DNA from: Lysobacterales bacterium CG_4_10_14_3_um_filter_64_11
Lineage (GTDB): Bacteria; Pseudomonadota; Gammaproteobacteria; Xanthomonadales; Xanthomonadaceae
Direction of reading: 5' to 3'
Length of the DNA: 24,596 nt
Assembly (NCBI GenBank): GCA_002782905.1
Contig: PFJA01000190.1
Span: 1-24,596 of the forward strand
Shown: in pieces, positions 1-7,360 of the stretch
Numbering within the stretch: the stretch's first letter is position 1
How the letters are laid out: the number at the start of each line of letters is the position of its first letter
Notes under the pieces: generated by a model
Told to the model about the DNA's origin: nothing
Database searches by the model: none
What the model saw: the letters and a program-made list of their open reading frames with translations, nothing else
Translations under genes and position numbers: made by a program

Positions 1-687
1 CGCAGCGCCGAGGTGATGGCGCTGGCGGCATTGGCGATGTTGCTCAATGCCTCTGCGGCATTGTTCGTGATGTTGCGGCCCACGTCGATATTACTGGGCG
101 TGGCACCGCAGTCGCTGCTGCTGGCGAGCGTTTATTGCCTGGGCATGTATGCCCTGTACCGCAACCGCGTGCGCACTACCACGGTCGCCGCGGAGACAAC
201 GCCAACCAGCCACCACAGGCGCCTCTACCCGGCCCTGCTGCAGTTTGCCATGGCGGCTGGTGCTCTGCTCGTGCTCGGCAGACCGTTTGCCGAAGCCGCC
301 GTGCGCGTGTCCGAAATCAGTGGCTTGGGGACAACCTTCGTCGGCACGTTATTGGTCGGGCTGTCTACATCGTTGCCGGAACTGGTCACCTCGATCACCG
401 CCTTTCGCATGGGTTCATCGGGCTTGGCCCTTGGCAACCTGTTCGGCTCCAACGCGGTCAACATGGTGGTGTTTCTGGCCATGGATCTGGCCGATCGAAA
501 AGCGCCGATTTTTGCGGAACTCGATCCGAGCCACAGTGCCACCGGCCTGTTTGCGGTGATATTGATGGCGATCGCCACTGCGGTCGCGGTGGCGCCGGCA
601 TCGCGGCGCGCAACGCTCGGCCGCTGGCTGATCGCAACTGTTTATCTGCTCGGCATCCTGTGGTTGCAGCGCAGCGGCAGCGGGTAA
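1..687 (+). CDS. Calcium/sodium antiporter (CaCA family), 3' part only
   Basis: Inner-membrane cation/Ca2+ exchanger, cut by the left edge of the window: the frame is open back to base 1, so the true start lies upstream and the GTG at 13 is not believed. About 228 codons remain. The sequence alternates hydrophobic segments with a short charged loop (RNRVRTTT, then TTPTSHHRR), as between the two halves of these proteins. The second alpha-repeat is clear: GLGTTFVGTLLVGLSTSLPE followed by LVTSITA and ALGNLFGSNAVN, the S-x-PEL and G-N-x-x-G-S-N signatures that form the ion-binding site in the CaCA family. The C-terminus is a further pair of hydrophobic helices. It ends 4 bp from the convergent hydrolase gene. 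Ion specificity cannot be read from this fragment. Confidence 0.85.
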   Translation, partial: RSAEVMALAALAMLLNASAALFVMLRPTSILLGVAPQSLLLASVYCLGMYALYRNRVRTTTVAAETTPTSHHRRLYPALLQFAMAAGALLVLGRPFAEAAVRVSEISGLGTTFVGTLLVGLSTSLPELVTSITAFRMGSSGLALGNLFGSNAVNMVVFLAMDLADRKAPIFAELDPSHSATGLFAVILMAIATAVAVAPASRRATLGRWLIATVYLLGILWLQRSGSG

Positions 688-691
688 CACG

Positions 692-1564
692 CTATGACGC
701 AACCCTCGCCATGAACTGCGCATGCGCCGCCAGCACCGCGTCCGGCGCTTCCACCTGCGGGTAGTGGCCGATGCCCGGCAATTCGACCACATCGGCTGAC
801 GGCAACAGCTCGCGATAGCGTTTGCCGATGCGCCAGCCCGACACCGGATCGGCCATGCCGATCACCAGGCGTTGCGGCACGCGGCTGTTCTGCATCGCCG
901 CAACCCAGCGCGCACGCTGTCGGTGGCGCTCGGGAATGTACTGGATCAGCGCGTGGGCGAGATGATGGCCATTGTCATGCGCGATCAACTGCCAAAAATC
1001 GCCGAGCTCGCTGGCATTGGGTCGTGTATTCGACCCAAAAATCGCGGCAAAACTGCGTGCAAAACGCGGGTAGCTCAACCGCCGCGACAACCATGGCCCG
1101 AGCGGGCCAAGCAGTACACGCTGGATCAAACGCGGCCTTGCCGCTTCCATGAACAGACCGCCATTGAGATAGCACACCGACAGCAGGCGCAGCGGCAGGT
1201 CAGCGCCCTGCTCGGCCAGCCGCGCCAGCAGTTCCTGTGCCACGCTGTCGCCAAAATCATGGGCCAGCACATGCGCCCGCCTGATACCAAGGGCTCGCAC
1301 CAGCGCCAGCACGATATCGGCCTGCTCGGAGACCGAATAGACATGGTCGCCGGGCTTGCTGGAAAACCCGTAGCCAAGAAAGTCCAGCGCGATCACGCGC
1401 CGTGTGGCAACCAGGGACGGCCACAGCCGATGCCAGTCCCACGATGCGGTAGGGAATCCGTGCAGGCACACAAGCACCTCACCATCACCCTGATCACGAT
1501 GGAAAATGTGCTGCCCCTGCCAGTTAAATACCCGGCCCTCGCGCTGCCATTGTTGCAGATTCAT
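692..1564 (-). CDS. Alpha/beta hydrolase, haloalkane dehalogenase/epoxide hydrolase-like
   Basis: A 290-residue alpha/beta-hydrolase. The oxyanion-hole motif HGFPT is at residues 35-39. The nucleophile elbow reads LAHDFGDSVAQ with Asp103 as the predicted nucleophile, so this belongs with haloalkane dehalogenases and epoxide hydrolases rather than Ser esterases. The acid is probably Asp239 (IGMADPVS) and the catalytic His is His267 (GIGHYPQVEAP). The elbow has F-G-D where the usual form is W-G-G. No signal peptide is seen, so it is cytoplasmic. The ATG at 1564 fits the family start, though no strong Shine-Dalgarno is visible. It stands alone, convergent with the antiporter. The substrate is unknown; chloride or epoxide chemistry is only suggested by the Asp nucleophile. 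Confidence 0.85.
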   Translation of the reverse strand: MNLQQWQREGRVFNWQGQHIFHRDQGDGEVLVCLHGFPTASWDWHRLWPSLVATRRVIALDFLGYGFSSKPGDHVYSVSEQADIVLALVRALGIRRAHVLAHDFGDSVAQELLARLAEQGADLPLRLLSVCYLNGGLFMEAARPRLIQRVLLGPLGPWLSRRLSYPRFARSFAAIFGSNTRPNASELGDFWQLIAHDNGHHLAHALIQYIPERHRQRARWVAAMQNSRVPQRLVIGMADPVSGWRIGKRYRELLPSADVVELPGIGHYPQVEAPDAVLAAHAQFMARVAS

Positions 1565-1616
1565 TGCCAGTCCATACGCTTGCCCGGGTGCTCAGTGTAC
1601 ACACCGACAGGAACAC

Positions 1617-1723
1617 GCCTCGTGCGCGAGGCTCAATGCGTTGCTTTCGTGGGAGCGCGCCCCAGATCAGGTCTGGGGCAAGCTCTGCGCGCGAAGTGGT
1701 TCGCGGGCAAGGCCCGCTCCCAC
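1617..1723. repeat. REP-like composite palindrome
   Basis: Nested inverted repeats lie in the spacer between the hydrolase and the TonB receptor. GTGGGAGCG (1649-1657) pairs with CGCTCCCAC (1715-1723). Inside are GCCCCAGA/TCTGGGGC (1659-1666/1672-1679), CGCGAA/TTCGCG (1690-1695/1700-1705) and CGGGC/GCCCG (1704-1708/1712-1716). A separate small hairpin, GCCTCG/CGAGGC, is at 1617-1632. The outer arm and the 'GCGGGCCTTGCCCGCGAA' core (minus strand) resemble the dispersed REP family common in pseudomonads and relatives; that likeness is from memory. It may stabilise or terminate transcripts. Confidence 0.6.
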
Positions 1724-1815
1724 AACAGCATGATCGGCACGACCAACCAGCACCCACCAGCGCAGCAGGCAGCATCTTCCCGTGTCGTTCACATCGCGGT
1801 ACATTGCCGGTGACC

Positions 1816-1834
1816 GTCGGTGTTTTGCACCGAC
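1816..1834 (+). promoter_or_regulatory. Hairpin in the leader of the TonB receptor gene
   Basis: A perfect 7-bp stem, GTCGGTG (1816-1822) and CACCGAC (1828-1834) with loop TTTTG, lies 69 bp before the receptor start. It could be an operator palindrome or an RNA hairpin in the 5' leader. The rest of 1724-1903 shows no convincing promoter hexamers; TACATT at 1799-1804 is a weak -10 candidate. Confidence 0.3.
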
Positions 1835-1903
1835 AACGCAGCCGGCCCAGGCCGTAGCGGGCTGCATTTGGGGACGGCCGTTACCGGGACGAGGGGAGTC
1901 AAC

Positions 1904-4318
1904 ATGCGCAAATCGCTGCTGTTTACGGCCGTGGGCAATGCCCTGCCGTTGTTTGTACTGATCAGTCTGGGAACCACCGCGCCGGTTTGGGCACAGGACG
2001 CTACTGATGATGCCGAGGCTGCTGCGGATCAAGCCAATCCGAAATCACTCGACAAGGTGATGGTGCTGGGTTCGCGTCGGCAGGGCACTTCGGACACCGA
2101 AACCCTGGTCCCAGTAGACATCATTCCGATGGACAAGGCCGCCACCCAGGGTGCGCAGTTCGATCTCGCGCAGTCGCTGCAATTCATCGCGCCGTCGTTC
2201 AATTCCACACGGCAAACCGGCGCCGATGGCGCTGACCTGATTGATTCGGCGGCATTGCGAGGCCTCAGCGCCGATCAGACGCTGGTTCTGGTCAATGGCA
2301 AGCGCCGCCACAACGTGTCGCTGGTCAACCTGTTTGGCGCGCGTAATCGTGGCGCCACCGGCACCGATCTGAATACGATCCCGGTGTTGGCGATCGAACA
2401 GGTCGAAGTGCTGCGTGATGGCGCCGCCGCCCAGTACGGCTCGGATGCCATCGCCGGCGTCATGAATATCACCCTCAAGCAGCGCGCCGGCTGTGAAGGC
2501 GTGCTCGGCTACGGACAGTATTCGCGTGGCGACGGCGAAAACGACCTGACATCCGCCTATTGCGGACTGGAGCTTGGTGATCGCGGCACGCTGGGCATCA
2601 CTGCCGAGTACCTGAGCCGCAACCGCTCCGACCGCTCGGGCAGGGACAACCCACGCACGATCGGCGATTCCAGCGTCGATAACGCCACGGTGGCCGGCAA
2701 TGGCACGTTCGGCATCACCGACAACGTCGAGGCGTATTTCACCGGCACCTACCAGGATCGCGACGCCTCCTCGGCGGCGTTCGCACGCGGCGGCATCGGC
2801 TCCGACGATATCCCCTCGCGCAACTCGGCCGCGATGTTCCCGGATGGCTTCGTGCCGTTCATCAACGGCGATCTCGAAGACCGTTACGCCAGCGTCGGCG
2901 CGCGCGGCGATTTCGGCGACTGGCGTGTCGATTTGAGCACCACCTATGGCTACAACGAGTTGCTCTACAACATCTCCAACACGCTCAACGCCTCGATTGC
3001 CAATCTCGACCTGCTCGGCGGCGGAGCCGGCATCAGCCCTACCCGCTTCGATGCCGGTGGTTTCTCGTTCCGCCAGCAGACCACCAACCTCGACATCAGC
3101 CGCTACTACGATGGCGTGTTGCAGGGCCTGAACGTGGCCTTTGGCGGCGAGTATCGCGACGAGCGTTACAAGATTTTTGCCGGTGAAGCGGGTTCTTTCA
3201 TCGATGCTGACGGCGCCGGTGGCGGCAATGGCGGCAGCCAGGGCTTCCCCGGCTTCCAGCCTGGCGACGAGACCAATTCCAGCCGCGATAGCTGGGCTGC
3301 GTATGTTGATGTTGAAGCCAGCATTACCGATCGTCTGATGGTGGACATTGCCGGCCGCTATGAGGATTACAGCGATTTTGGCACCACCCTCAACGGCAAG
3401 CTGGCGTGGGCGTATCGCACCACCGACACCCTGCGCCTGCGTGGCTCGGTCAGCACTGGTTTTCGTGCGCCCTCGCTGCAACAGCGCTTTTTCTCCTCCA
3501 CCTTCACCGACTTCATCGGCGGCGTGCCCACCGACGTGGTGCTGGCGCCGAATGGCGGCACGGTTGCCAATGCCGCCGGGATCCCCGCGCTGAAGGAGGA
3601 GACCTCCGACAACTTCACCTTGGGCTTCACCTGGGAGCCGGCGGACAACCTGATGCTGACCGTTGACGGTTACTGGATCAACATCGATGACCGGATCGTG
3701 CTCAGCGGCCGCTTCGACAACACGGATCCGAATATCGGCGGCATACTCGACAGCCTTGGCGTCGGACAGGCACAGTTCTTCACCAACGCGGTCGACACCA
3801 AGACCCGGGGCGTCGATGTCACCGCCGCCCACGACATGCCGATGGCCGGCGGCAAGCTGGTCACCCTGCTCGGCTTCAACTACAACCAGACCGATGTCCG
3901 ACGCGTGAATGCCCCCGCCTCGCTCGCCGGGCGCGAGGACGCCCTGCTCGACAACCGTGAGAAGCTGTTCATCGAAAACGGTGCGCCGCGCAGCAAGGGC
4001 ACCCTGGCGTTCGACTACACCAGGGGGTCATGGAACGGCCTGTTCAAGCTGATCTACTTCGGCTCGCAGACCCTCGGCACGTTCTCTGGCCCGCCGGTGC
4101 CAAACCTCAAGTACGACGCGCGCTTGTCGGCCGATGCCAGCCTCACCTACGCCTTCAATGCGGGCAGAACCAAGCTCACCGTCGGCGCAGCCAACATCTT
4201 CGACAAGTTCCCAAGTGCGCAAAATGCCGATGAAACGGACAACGGTTTCAAGTACGACAGTGTGCAGTTTGGCCTGAACGGCGCGGCGCTGTTCGCGCGC
4301 CTGTCCAGCGAGTTCTGA
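1904..4318 (+). CDS. TonB-dependent outer-membrane receptor
   Basis: An 804-residue outer-membrane transporter driven by TonB-ExbBD. The start is the ATG at 1904, because it has AGGGGAG 5 bp upstream and opens a signal peptide (MRKSLLFTAV..., cleavage predicted after VWA30); the frame is open further upstream but reads as non-coding. A likely TonB box is LDKVMVLG near residues 49-56. The plug runs to about residue 220 and contains ALRGLSADQTLVLVNGKRRH and IEQVEVLRDGAAAQYGSDAI, typical of the family. The rest is a barrel rich in alternating aromatic and polar strands, ending in the canonical terminal Phe (ARLSSEF). The ligand cannot be told: no siderophore, B12 or maltodextrin gene is adjacent. 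Such receptors are numerous in Lysobacterales. The downstream hairpin is shared with the convergent methyltransferase. Confidence 0.93.
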   Translation: MRKSLLFTAVGNALPLFVLISLGTTAPVWAQDATDDAEAAADQANPKSLDKVMVLGSRRQGTSDTETLVPVDIIPMDKAATQGAQFDLAQSLQFIAPSFNSTRQTGADGADLIDSAALRGLSADQTLVLVNGKRRHNVSLVNLFGARNRGATGTDLNTIPVLAIEQVEVLRDGAAAQYGSDAIAGVMNITLKQRAGCEGVLGYGQYSRGDGENDLTSAYCGLELGDRGTLGITAEYLSRNRSDRSGRDNPRTIGDSSVDNATVAGNGTFGITDNVEAYFTGTYQDRDASSAAFARGGIGSDDIPSRNSAAMFPDGFVPFINGDLEDRYASVGARGDFGDWRVDLSTTYGYNELLYNISNTLNASIANLDLLGGGAGISPTRFDAGGFSFRQQTTNLDISRYYDGVLQGLNVAFGGEYRDERYKIFAGEAGSFIDADGAGGGNGGSQGFPGFQPGDETNSSRDSWAAYVDVEASITDRLMVDIAGRYEDYSDFGTTLNGKLAWAYRTTDTLRLRGSVSTGFRAPSLQQRFFSSTFTDFIGGVPTDVVLAPNGGTVANAAGIPALKEETSDNFTLGFTWEPADNLMLTVDGYWINIDDRIVLSGRFDNTDPNIGGILDSLGVGQAQFFTNAVDTKTRGVDVTAAHDMPMAGGKLVTLLGFNYNQTDVRRVNAPASLAGREDALLDNREKLFIENGAPRSKGTLAFDYTRGSWNGLFKLIYFGSQTLGTFSGPPVPNLKYDARLSADASLTYAFNAGRTKLTVGAANIFDKFPSAQNADETDNGFKYDSVQFGLNGAALFARLSSEF

Positions 4319-4326
4319 TCCGAGCA

Positions 4327-4361
4327 CGGCTGACGGGTGGTATTCAAGCGCCTGTCAGCCG
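4327..4361. terminator. Hairpin terminator between convergent genes
   Basis: CGGCTGAC (4327-4334) pairs with GTCAGCCG (4354-4361), extendable by a few further pairs. It lies 8 bp after the receptor stop and 16 bp beyond the end of the convergent methyltransferase gene, so it could end both transcripts. There is no U-tract on either side, which lowers confidence in intrinsic termination. Confidence 0.5.
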
Positions 4362-4377
4362 GCTGCCAACCGATCCA

Positions 4378-5772
4378 TCAACAGCCGGGCAAGCCGGTAA
4401 CCGGATCGAACACACTCAACGCCACCGCGTGGTGGTTGTGTTGCGCCTGGATGCGAATCCGCATCCCGCGCTGCACCCGGATCGCCGGCACCAGCAAGCG
4501 CACCATCTGGTGCCAATGTGCGCAATACCCGTCCGACACGCCAGCGCCCAGGTCGGGACGGTTATCCAGCACCCGTTCGTCATCGAGCTGTAAGCGCATC
4601 CAGTAGGCCACGCCGTGACACATGCCGGCACGGGTGACCTCGATCTCCAGTGCATTTTGCGTCGGGCTGCGTGCGGCATCGACGGTGAAATCAAAATCGA
4701 AAAGGGTAAAGTCGTCGGACAGGGCGATGCCCTGAAAACCATGTGCTTCAACACCAACGCAATCCGGCCGATAGCGATTGAGCATGCGCAAATCGAAACC
4801 ACAGGCATGATCGGCAGCACCCTCGCGCCAGAGTAGATCCGATTCGATCAGTACACCATGCAGCCGCGCCCGCGCCGGAATGATCCGCGCACCGTCCCCC
4901 GCGAGCCGGGTGCGGGCATGCTCGAAACTCGCCAGCGCGCCCTCACCGATCACGGTGGCATCGAAAATCTCGGCGACGATCAGATTCGGGCGCAAGTTGG
5001 CGGGAAAATCGATTCGCGGGTCGATCTGGAACGAGGATTTGGCGAGCACGGTGATTTTGTCGGCCATGCCATTGTGTGCAATGATCTCGCGTGCCACCTC
5101 GGCCATCGCCGGATTGCTTTCGCAGGCAATTACGTGGCGTGCCCCGGCGCGCGCCGCCATCATCGACAACAGCCCGGTGCCGGCACCGACATCCAGCACC
5201 ACGCTATCGTGATCGATCGCAGCACACAGCGCTTGCTGGTAGCGCACATTGCGCGGCCCGTCGCTGACCATCGGAAAATGCCAGCGCTCCACCAGACGGC
5301 CGCTGAGCAGGCGCAGGTTGCGTTCGGCAAAGGCATCCTCGCCGTCAAGCACGACGATCTGCTGCAAGGTGTGCCGCGCCGCAACCAGATTGCCCTGCGC
5401 CCACAGCGAATTCGCGCGGCCATGCAACGCCGGCACATATTCCGGCGCAAGCGCCAGCGCGCGCTCGAAGCACGCCGCCGCATCGGCGACGCGTTGCAGT
5501 CGCGCATACAACTCGCCCATTTGCACATGGTAGGCCGGCTCGCTCGGAGCATAAGTGATCGCCCGCGCCAGGCTCTTGCCCGCTTCATTGATATCGCCAC
5601 TGGCGGCCAATGCCGAACCCAGCGTCGCCCAGAGGACGGCGTTTTGCGGTTCAGCGGCAAGCTGCTGCCGGCACTGGTCAATCGCTGTCGCGACATTGCC
5701 GGCCTTGAGCAACGCGCAGATCGCAACCACAGGCGACGTTTCCTCGTCGCCCCCGCGGCCCTGTCCAATCAT
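4378..5772 (-). CDS. TPR protein with PRMT7/PRMT9-like arginine methyltransferase domain
   Basis: A 464-residue protein. Residues ~10-160 form about four TPR-like helical pairs (e.g. WATLGSALAASGDINEAGKS, ACFERALALAPEYVPALHG). Residues ~163-464 are a class I SAM methyltransferase of the protein arginine methyltransferase type. WHFPMVSDGPRNVRYQQAL leads into motif I VVLDVGAGTGLLSMMAARAG (191-210), with acidic Glu218 after motif I. A double-E loop, AEIFDATVIGEGALASFEHA, has Glu268 and Glu277, and a THW-like loop, AHWHQMV, starts at 418. The wording is strikingly close to eukaryotic PRMT7, and the TPR plus 'WHF' lead-in recalls PRMT9; L11 methyltransferase is a weaker alternative. The ATG at 5772 has AGGA 8 bp upstream; an in-frame GTG at 5817 is less likely. 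It follows tcdA by 100 bp. The substrate is unknown. Confidence 0.85.
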   Translation of the reverse strand: MIGQGRGGDEETSPVVAICALLKAGNVATAIDQCRQQLAAEPQNAVLWATLGSALAASGDINEAGKSLARAITYAPSEPAYHVQMGELYARLQRVADAAACFERALALAPEYVPALHGRANSLWAQGNLVAARHTLQQIVVLDGEDAFAERNLRLLSGRLVERWHFPMVSDGPRNVRYQQALCAAIDHDSVVLDVGAGTGLLSMMAARAGARHVIACESNPAMAEVAREIIAHNGMADKITVLAKSSFQIDPRIDFPANLRPNLIVAEIFDATVIGEGALASFEHARTRLAGDGARIIPARARLHGVLIESDLLWREGAADHACGFDLRMLNRYRPDCVGVEAHGFQGIALSDDFTLFDFDFTVDAARSPTQNALEIEVTRAGMCHGVAYWMRLQLDDERVLDNRPDLGAGVSDGYCAHWHQMVRLLVPAIRVQRGMRIRIQAQHNHHAVALSVFDPVTGLPGC

Positions 5773-5872
5773 CTTTATGTCCTCGTCGATTATCAGTGTG
5801 TGCGATGCCACCAGCACCGCCGATTATGGCCAGTCACAGCTGCCTCATCAGTAACGGTGAACACGCAACCCA

Positions 5873-6679
5873 TCACGATGCACGCCGCAGCAGCTCCAGC
5901 GCACGGCCAACTGCGGCAAACGCGAACGCGCCGGTGACATGGGTCGCCGCGCCGAGGCCGGAACCGCAATCAAGCGTATATCCGGCATCGCTGGCAGCAG
6001 TGGGCCGGGTACCGCAGACCGTGCCATCGGCCTGCGGGTAGCGTACGTTTTCCAACGAGTACACCGCCGACACCCCGAAGTAACGCTGCACGTTGCGTGG
6101 AAAATTGAATTCGCCGCGCAATTTTTTACGGATCAACGACAACATCGCATCGTGCTCGGTTCGGCTCAAATCGCGCACCCGCACCTGGGTCGCATCGATA
6201 CGACCGCCGGCGGAACCAACCACCACCAGCGGCACCTTGCGGCGGCGGCACCAGGCGATGGTTTCGACCTTGCTGCGAAAGCTGTCGCAGGCATCCAGCA
6301 CCAGATCGTAGCCGCGACCCAGCAGTTCGCCGAGGTTGGATGGGGTCAGGAAGGCCGGTATCACTTCGCACGCAATCGCCGGATTGATGGCGCGGCAACG
6401 CTCGGCCAGCACCTCGCCCTTGCTGCGCCCGAAATTACCATCGAGCGCCTGCAATTGCCGGCTGGTGTTGCTGACGCACACATCATCGGCATCGATCAAG
6501 GTCAGTGAACCCACCGCGCTGCGCGACAGCGCTTCCACCGCCCAGGAACCGACGCCACCCAAGCCGATCACACAGACGTGGCGGCTGGAAAAGCCTGCCG
6601 CCGCACCAACGCCATAGAGGCGGTCGATGCCGGAAAAGCGTTGCTGCAAGATCGCTGAAACGGGCATCTCGATAGTCAT
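5873..6679 (-). CDS. tcdA: tRNA threonylcarbamoyladenosine dehydratase
   Basis: TcdA (CsdL/YgdL) uses ATP to cyclise t6A37 to ct6A in ANN-decoding tRNAs, by E1/ThiF-like adenylation. The protein has 268 residues. It opens with RFSGIDRLYG, the family's signature near the start, then the nucleotide-binding loop VIGLGGVGSWAVEALSRS (GLGGVG at 39-44), LIDADDVCVSNTSRQ with the conserved Arg74, and a C-terminal segment GLGAATHVTGAFAFAAVGRA matching family ends. There is no zinc CxxC pair, as expected for the TcdA branch rather than MoeB/ThiF. The start is ATG 6679. No Shine-Dalgarno is visible and a TAAAAT box ends 6 bp upstream, so the mRNA may be leaderless. It is transcribed toward the TPR-methyltransferase gene and could be co-transcribed with it. 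Confidence 0.93.
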   Translation of the reverse strand: MTIEMPVSAILQQRFSGIDRLYGVGAAAGFSSRHVCVIGLGGVGSWAVEALSRSAVGSLTLIDADDVCVSNTSRQLQALDGNFGRSKGEVLAERCRAINPAIACEVIPAFLTPSNLGELLGRGYDLVLDACDSFRSKVETIAWCRRRKVPLVVVGSAGGRIDATQVRVRDLSRTEHDAMLSLIRKKLRGEFNFPRNVQRYFGVSAVYSLENVRYPQADGTVCGTRPTAASDAGYTLDCGSGLGAATHVTGAFAFAAVGRALELLRRAS

Positions 6680-6758
6680 TCGCGCATTTTAGCCGGTGAC
6701 GGACATGAGGATTGGGCCACCCGCGTCGGCACGAGCTTTCACGCCATGCCGTTTCCCC

Positions 6759-6815
6759 TCACCCTACCCTCTCCCACCGTTAGAGGGTGACAATGAGACG
6801 CTTCGCGTTGTCTCA
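6759..6815. repeat. Small intergenic inverted repeats
   Basis: TCACCCT (6759-6765) pairs with AGGGTGA (6784-6790), and the alternative CCCTCT/AGAGGG (6767-6772/6782-6787) is nested in it. A second hairpin, TGAGAC/GTCTCA (6794-6799/6810-6815), follows. The CCCTCACCCT-type wording is common in intergenic repeats of gammaproteobacteria (from memory). It may be a repeat remnant or a bidirectional structure between tcdA and the cytochrome gene. Confidence 0.4.
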
Positions 6816-6835
6816 CTGCACGGATCGGCGATAAT
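6808..6835 (+). promoter_or_regulatory. Candidate sigma70 promoter of the cytochrome c'-like gene
   Basis: A -35 TTGTCT (6808-6813) and -10 GATAAT (6830-6835) are separated by 16 bp, which would start transcription about 24 bp before the ATG at 6866. The -10 matches consensus at five of six positions and the -35 at four of six. The -35 overlaps the right arm of the hairpin at 6794-6815. Confidence 0.4.
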
Positions 6836-6865
6836 GCGCGCCGACAGGCAACGACGGGGTACGAG

Positions 6866-7258
6866 ATGCGCGCTGCGATGATGCTGCTGGTGGGACTGAT
6901 GATGGGCGCGCTCGGCACCAGTTTCGCACTCAATACCCTGCGCCAGGCACATGCCCTGCCACGTGGGCTGATGACGGTGATCAACCACCATCATCGCAGC
7001 GTCAAAACGGAACTGGCGGCAGCGGATTGCTCGCCCGCAGAACTGCGCGATCATTTTGTCCTGCTCGGCGTGCTGGGCTCCGATATCGATTCGGCCTTTT
7101 CGATGCCGCACGATGCCGTGTTTACCCGCTACGCGTCCGACTTTCGTGCCGCGACCGCAGCGGCGCTGGCAATTCCCGACGCCGCCTGCAGTGCGCTCGC
7201 GCCTGCAGCGACACGAATAAACGACACCTGCAACGCCTGCCACCGCGACTACCGCTGA
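6866..7258 (+). CDS. Small cytochrome c'-like haem protein
   Basis: A 130-residue exported protein. The N-terminus MRAAMMLLVGLMMGALGTSF is a signal peptide or single membrane anchor. The body is helical and Ala-rich, and it ends in CNACHRDYR: Cys122, Cys125 and His126 form a CxxCH haem-c site only four residues from the C-terminus. A C-terminal CxxCHxxYR is the hallmark of class II cytochromes (cytochrome c', four-helix bundle, haem often five-coordinate), although the length is at the short end for that family. A histidine run (NHHHRS) sits in the first helix. GGGG lies 8 bp before the ATG. There is no obvious redox partner next door. The role is unknown; NO or peroxide stress buffering is only a family-based guess. 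Confidence 0.7.
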   Translation: MRAAMMLLVGLMMGALGTSFALNTLRQAHALPRGLMTVINHHHRSVKTELAAADCSPAELRDHFVLLGVLGSDIDSAFSMPHDAVFTRYASDFRAATAAALAIPDAACSALAPAATRINDTCNACHRDYR

Positions 7259-7360
7259 ACCGTGCGACCGGTTCATGCGGGTCATGCAATCCGTCTGGTC
7301 GGTGTATGTTCAGCCATTACGCTTCAGCATGATTGCCAATTCCCGTTTCGGAGCAACACC

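Noticed and set aside
872..1813. 313-codon plus-strand frame opposite the hydrolase
   Set aside because: It is antisense to an intact hydrolase and runs through the repeat. No recognisable domain or SD.
2045..3832. 595-codon open frame antisense to the TonB receptor
   Set aside because: It has low-complexity Ala/Gly/Val/Asp composition, no domain, and mirrors the codon bias of a confident receptor gene on the other strand.
4378..5772. Ribosomal protein L11 methyltransferase (PrmA) annotation
   Set aside because: PrmA lacks the double-E loop, the AHW loop and the TPR part seen here; the motif I wording fits PRMT better.
4858..5937. 359-codon plus-strand frame opposite the methyltransferase
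   Set aside because: It is the shadow of a gene with a complete set of PRMT motifs.
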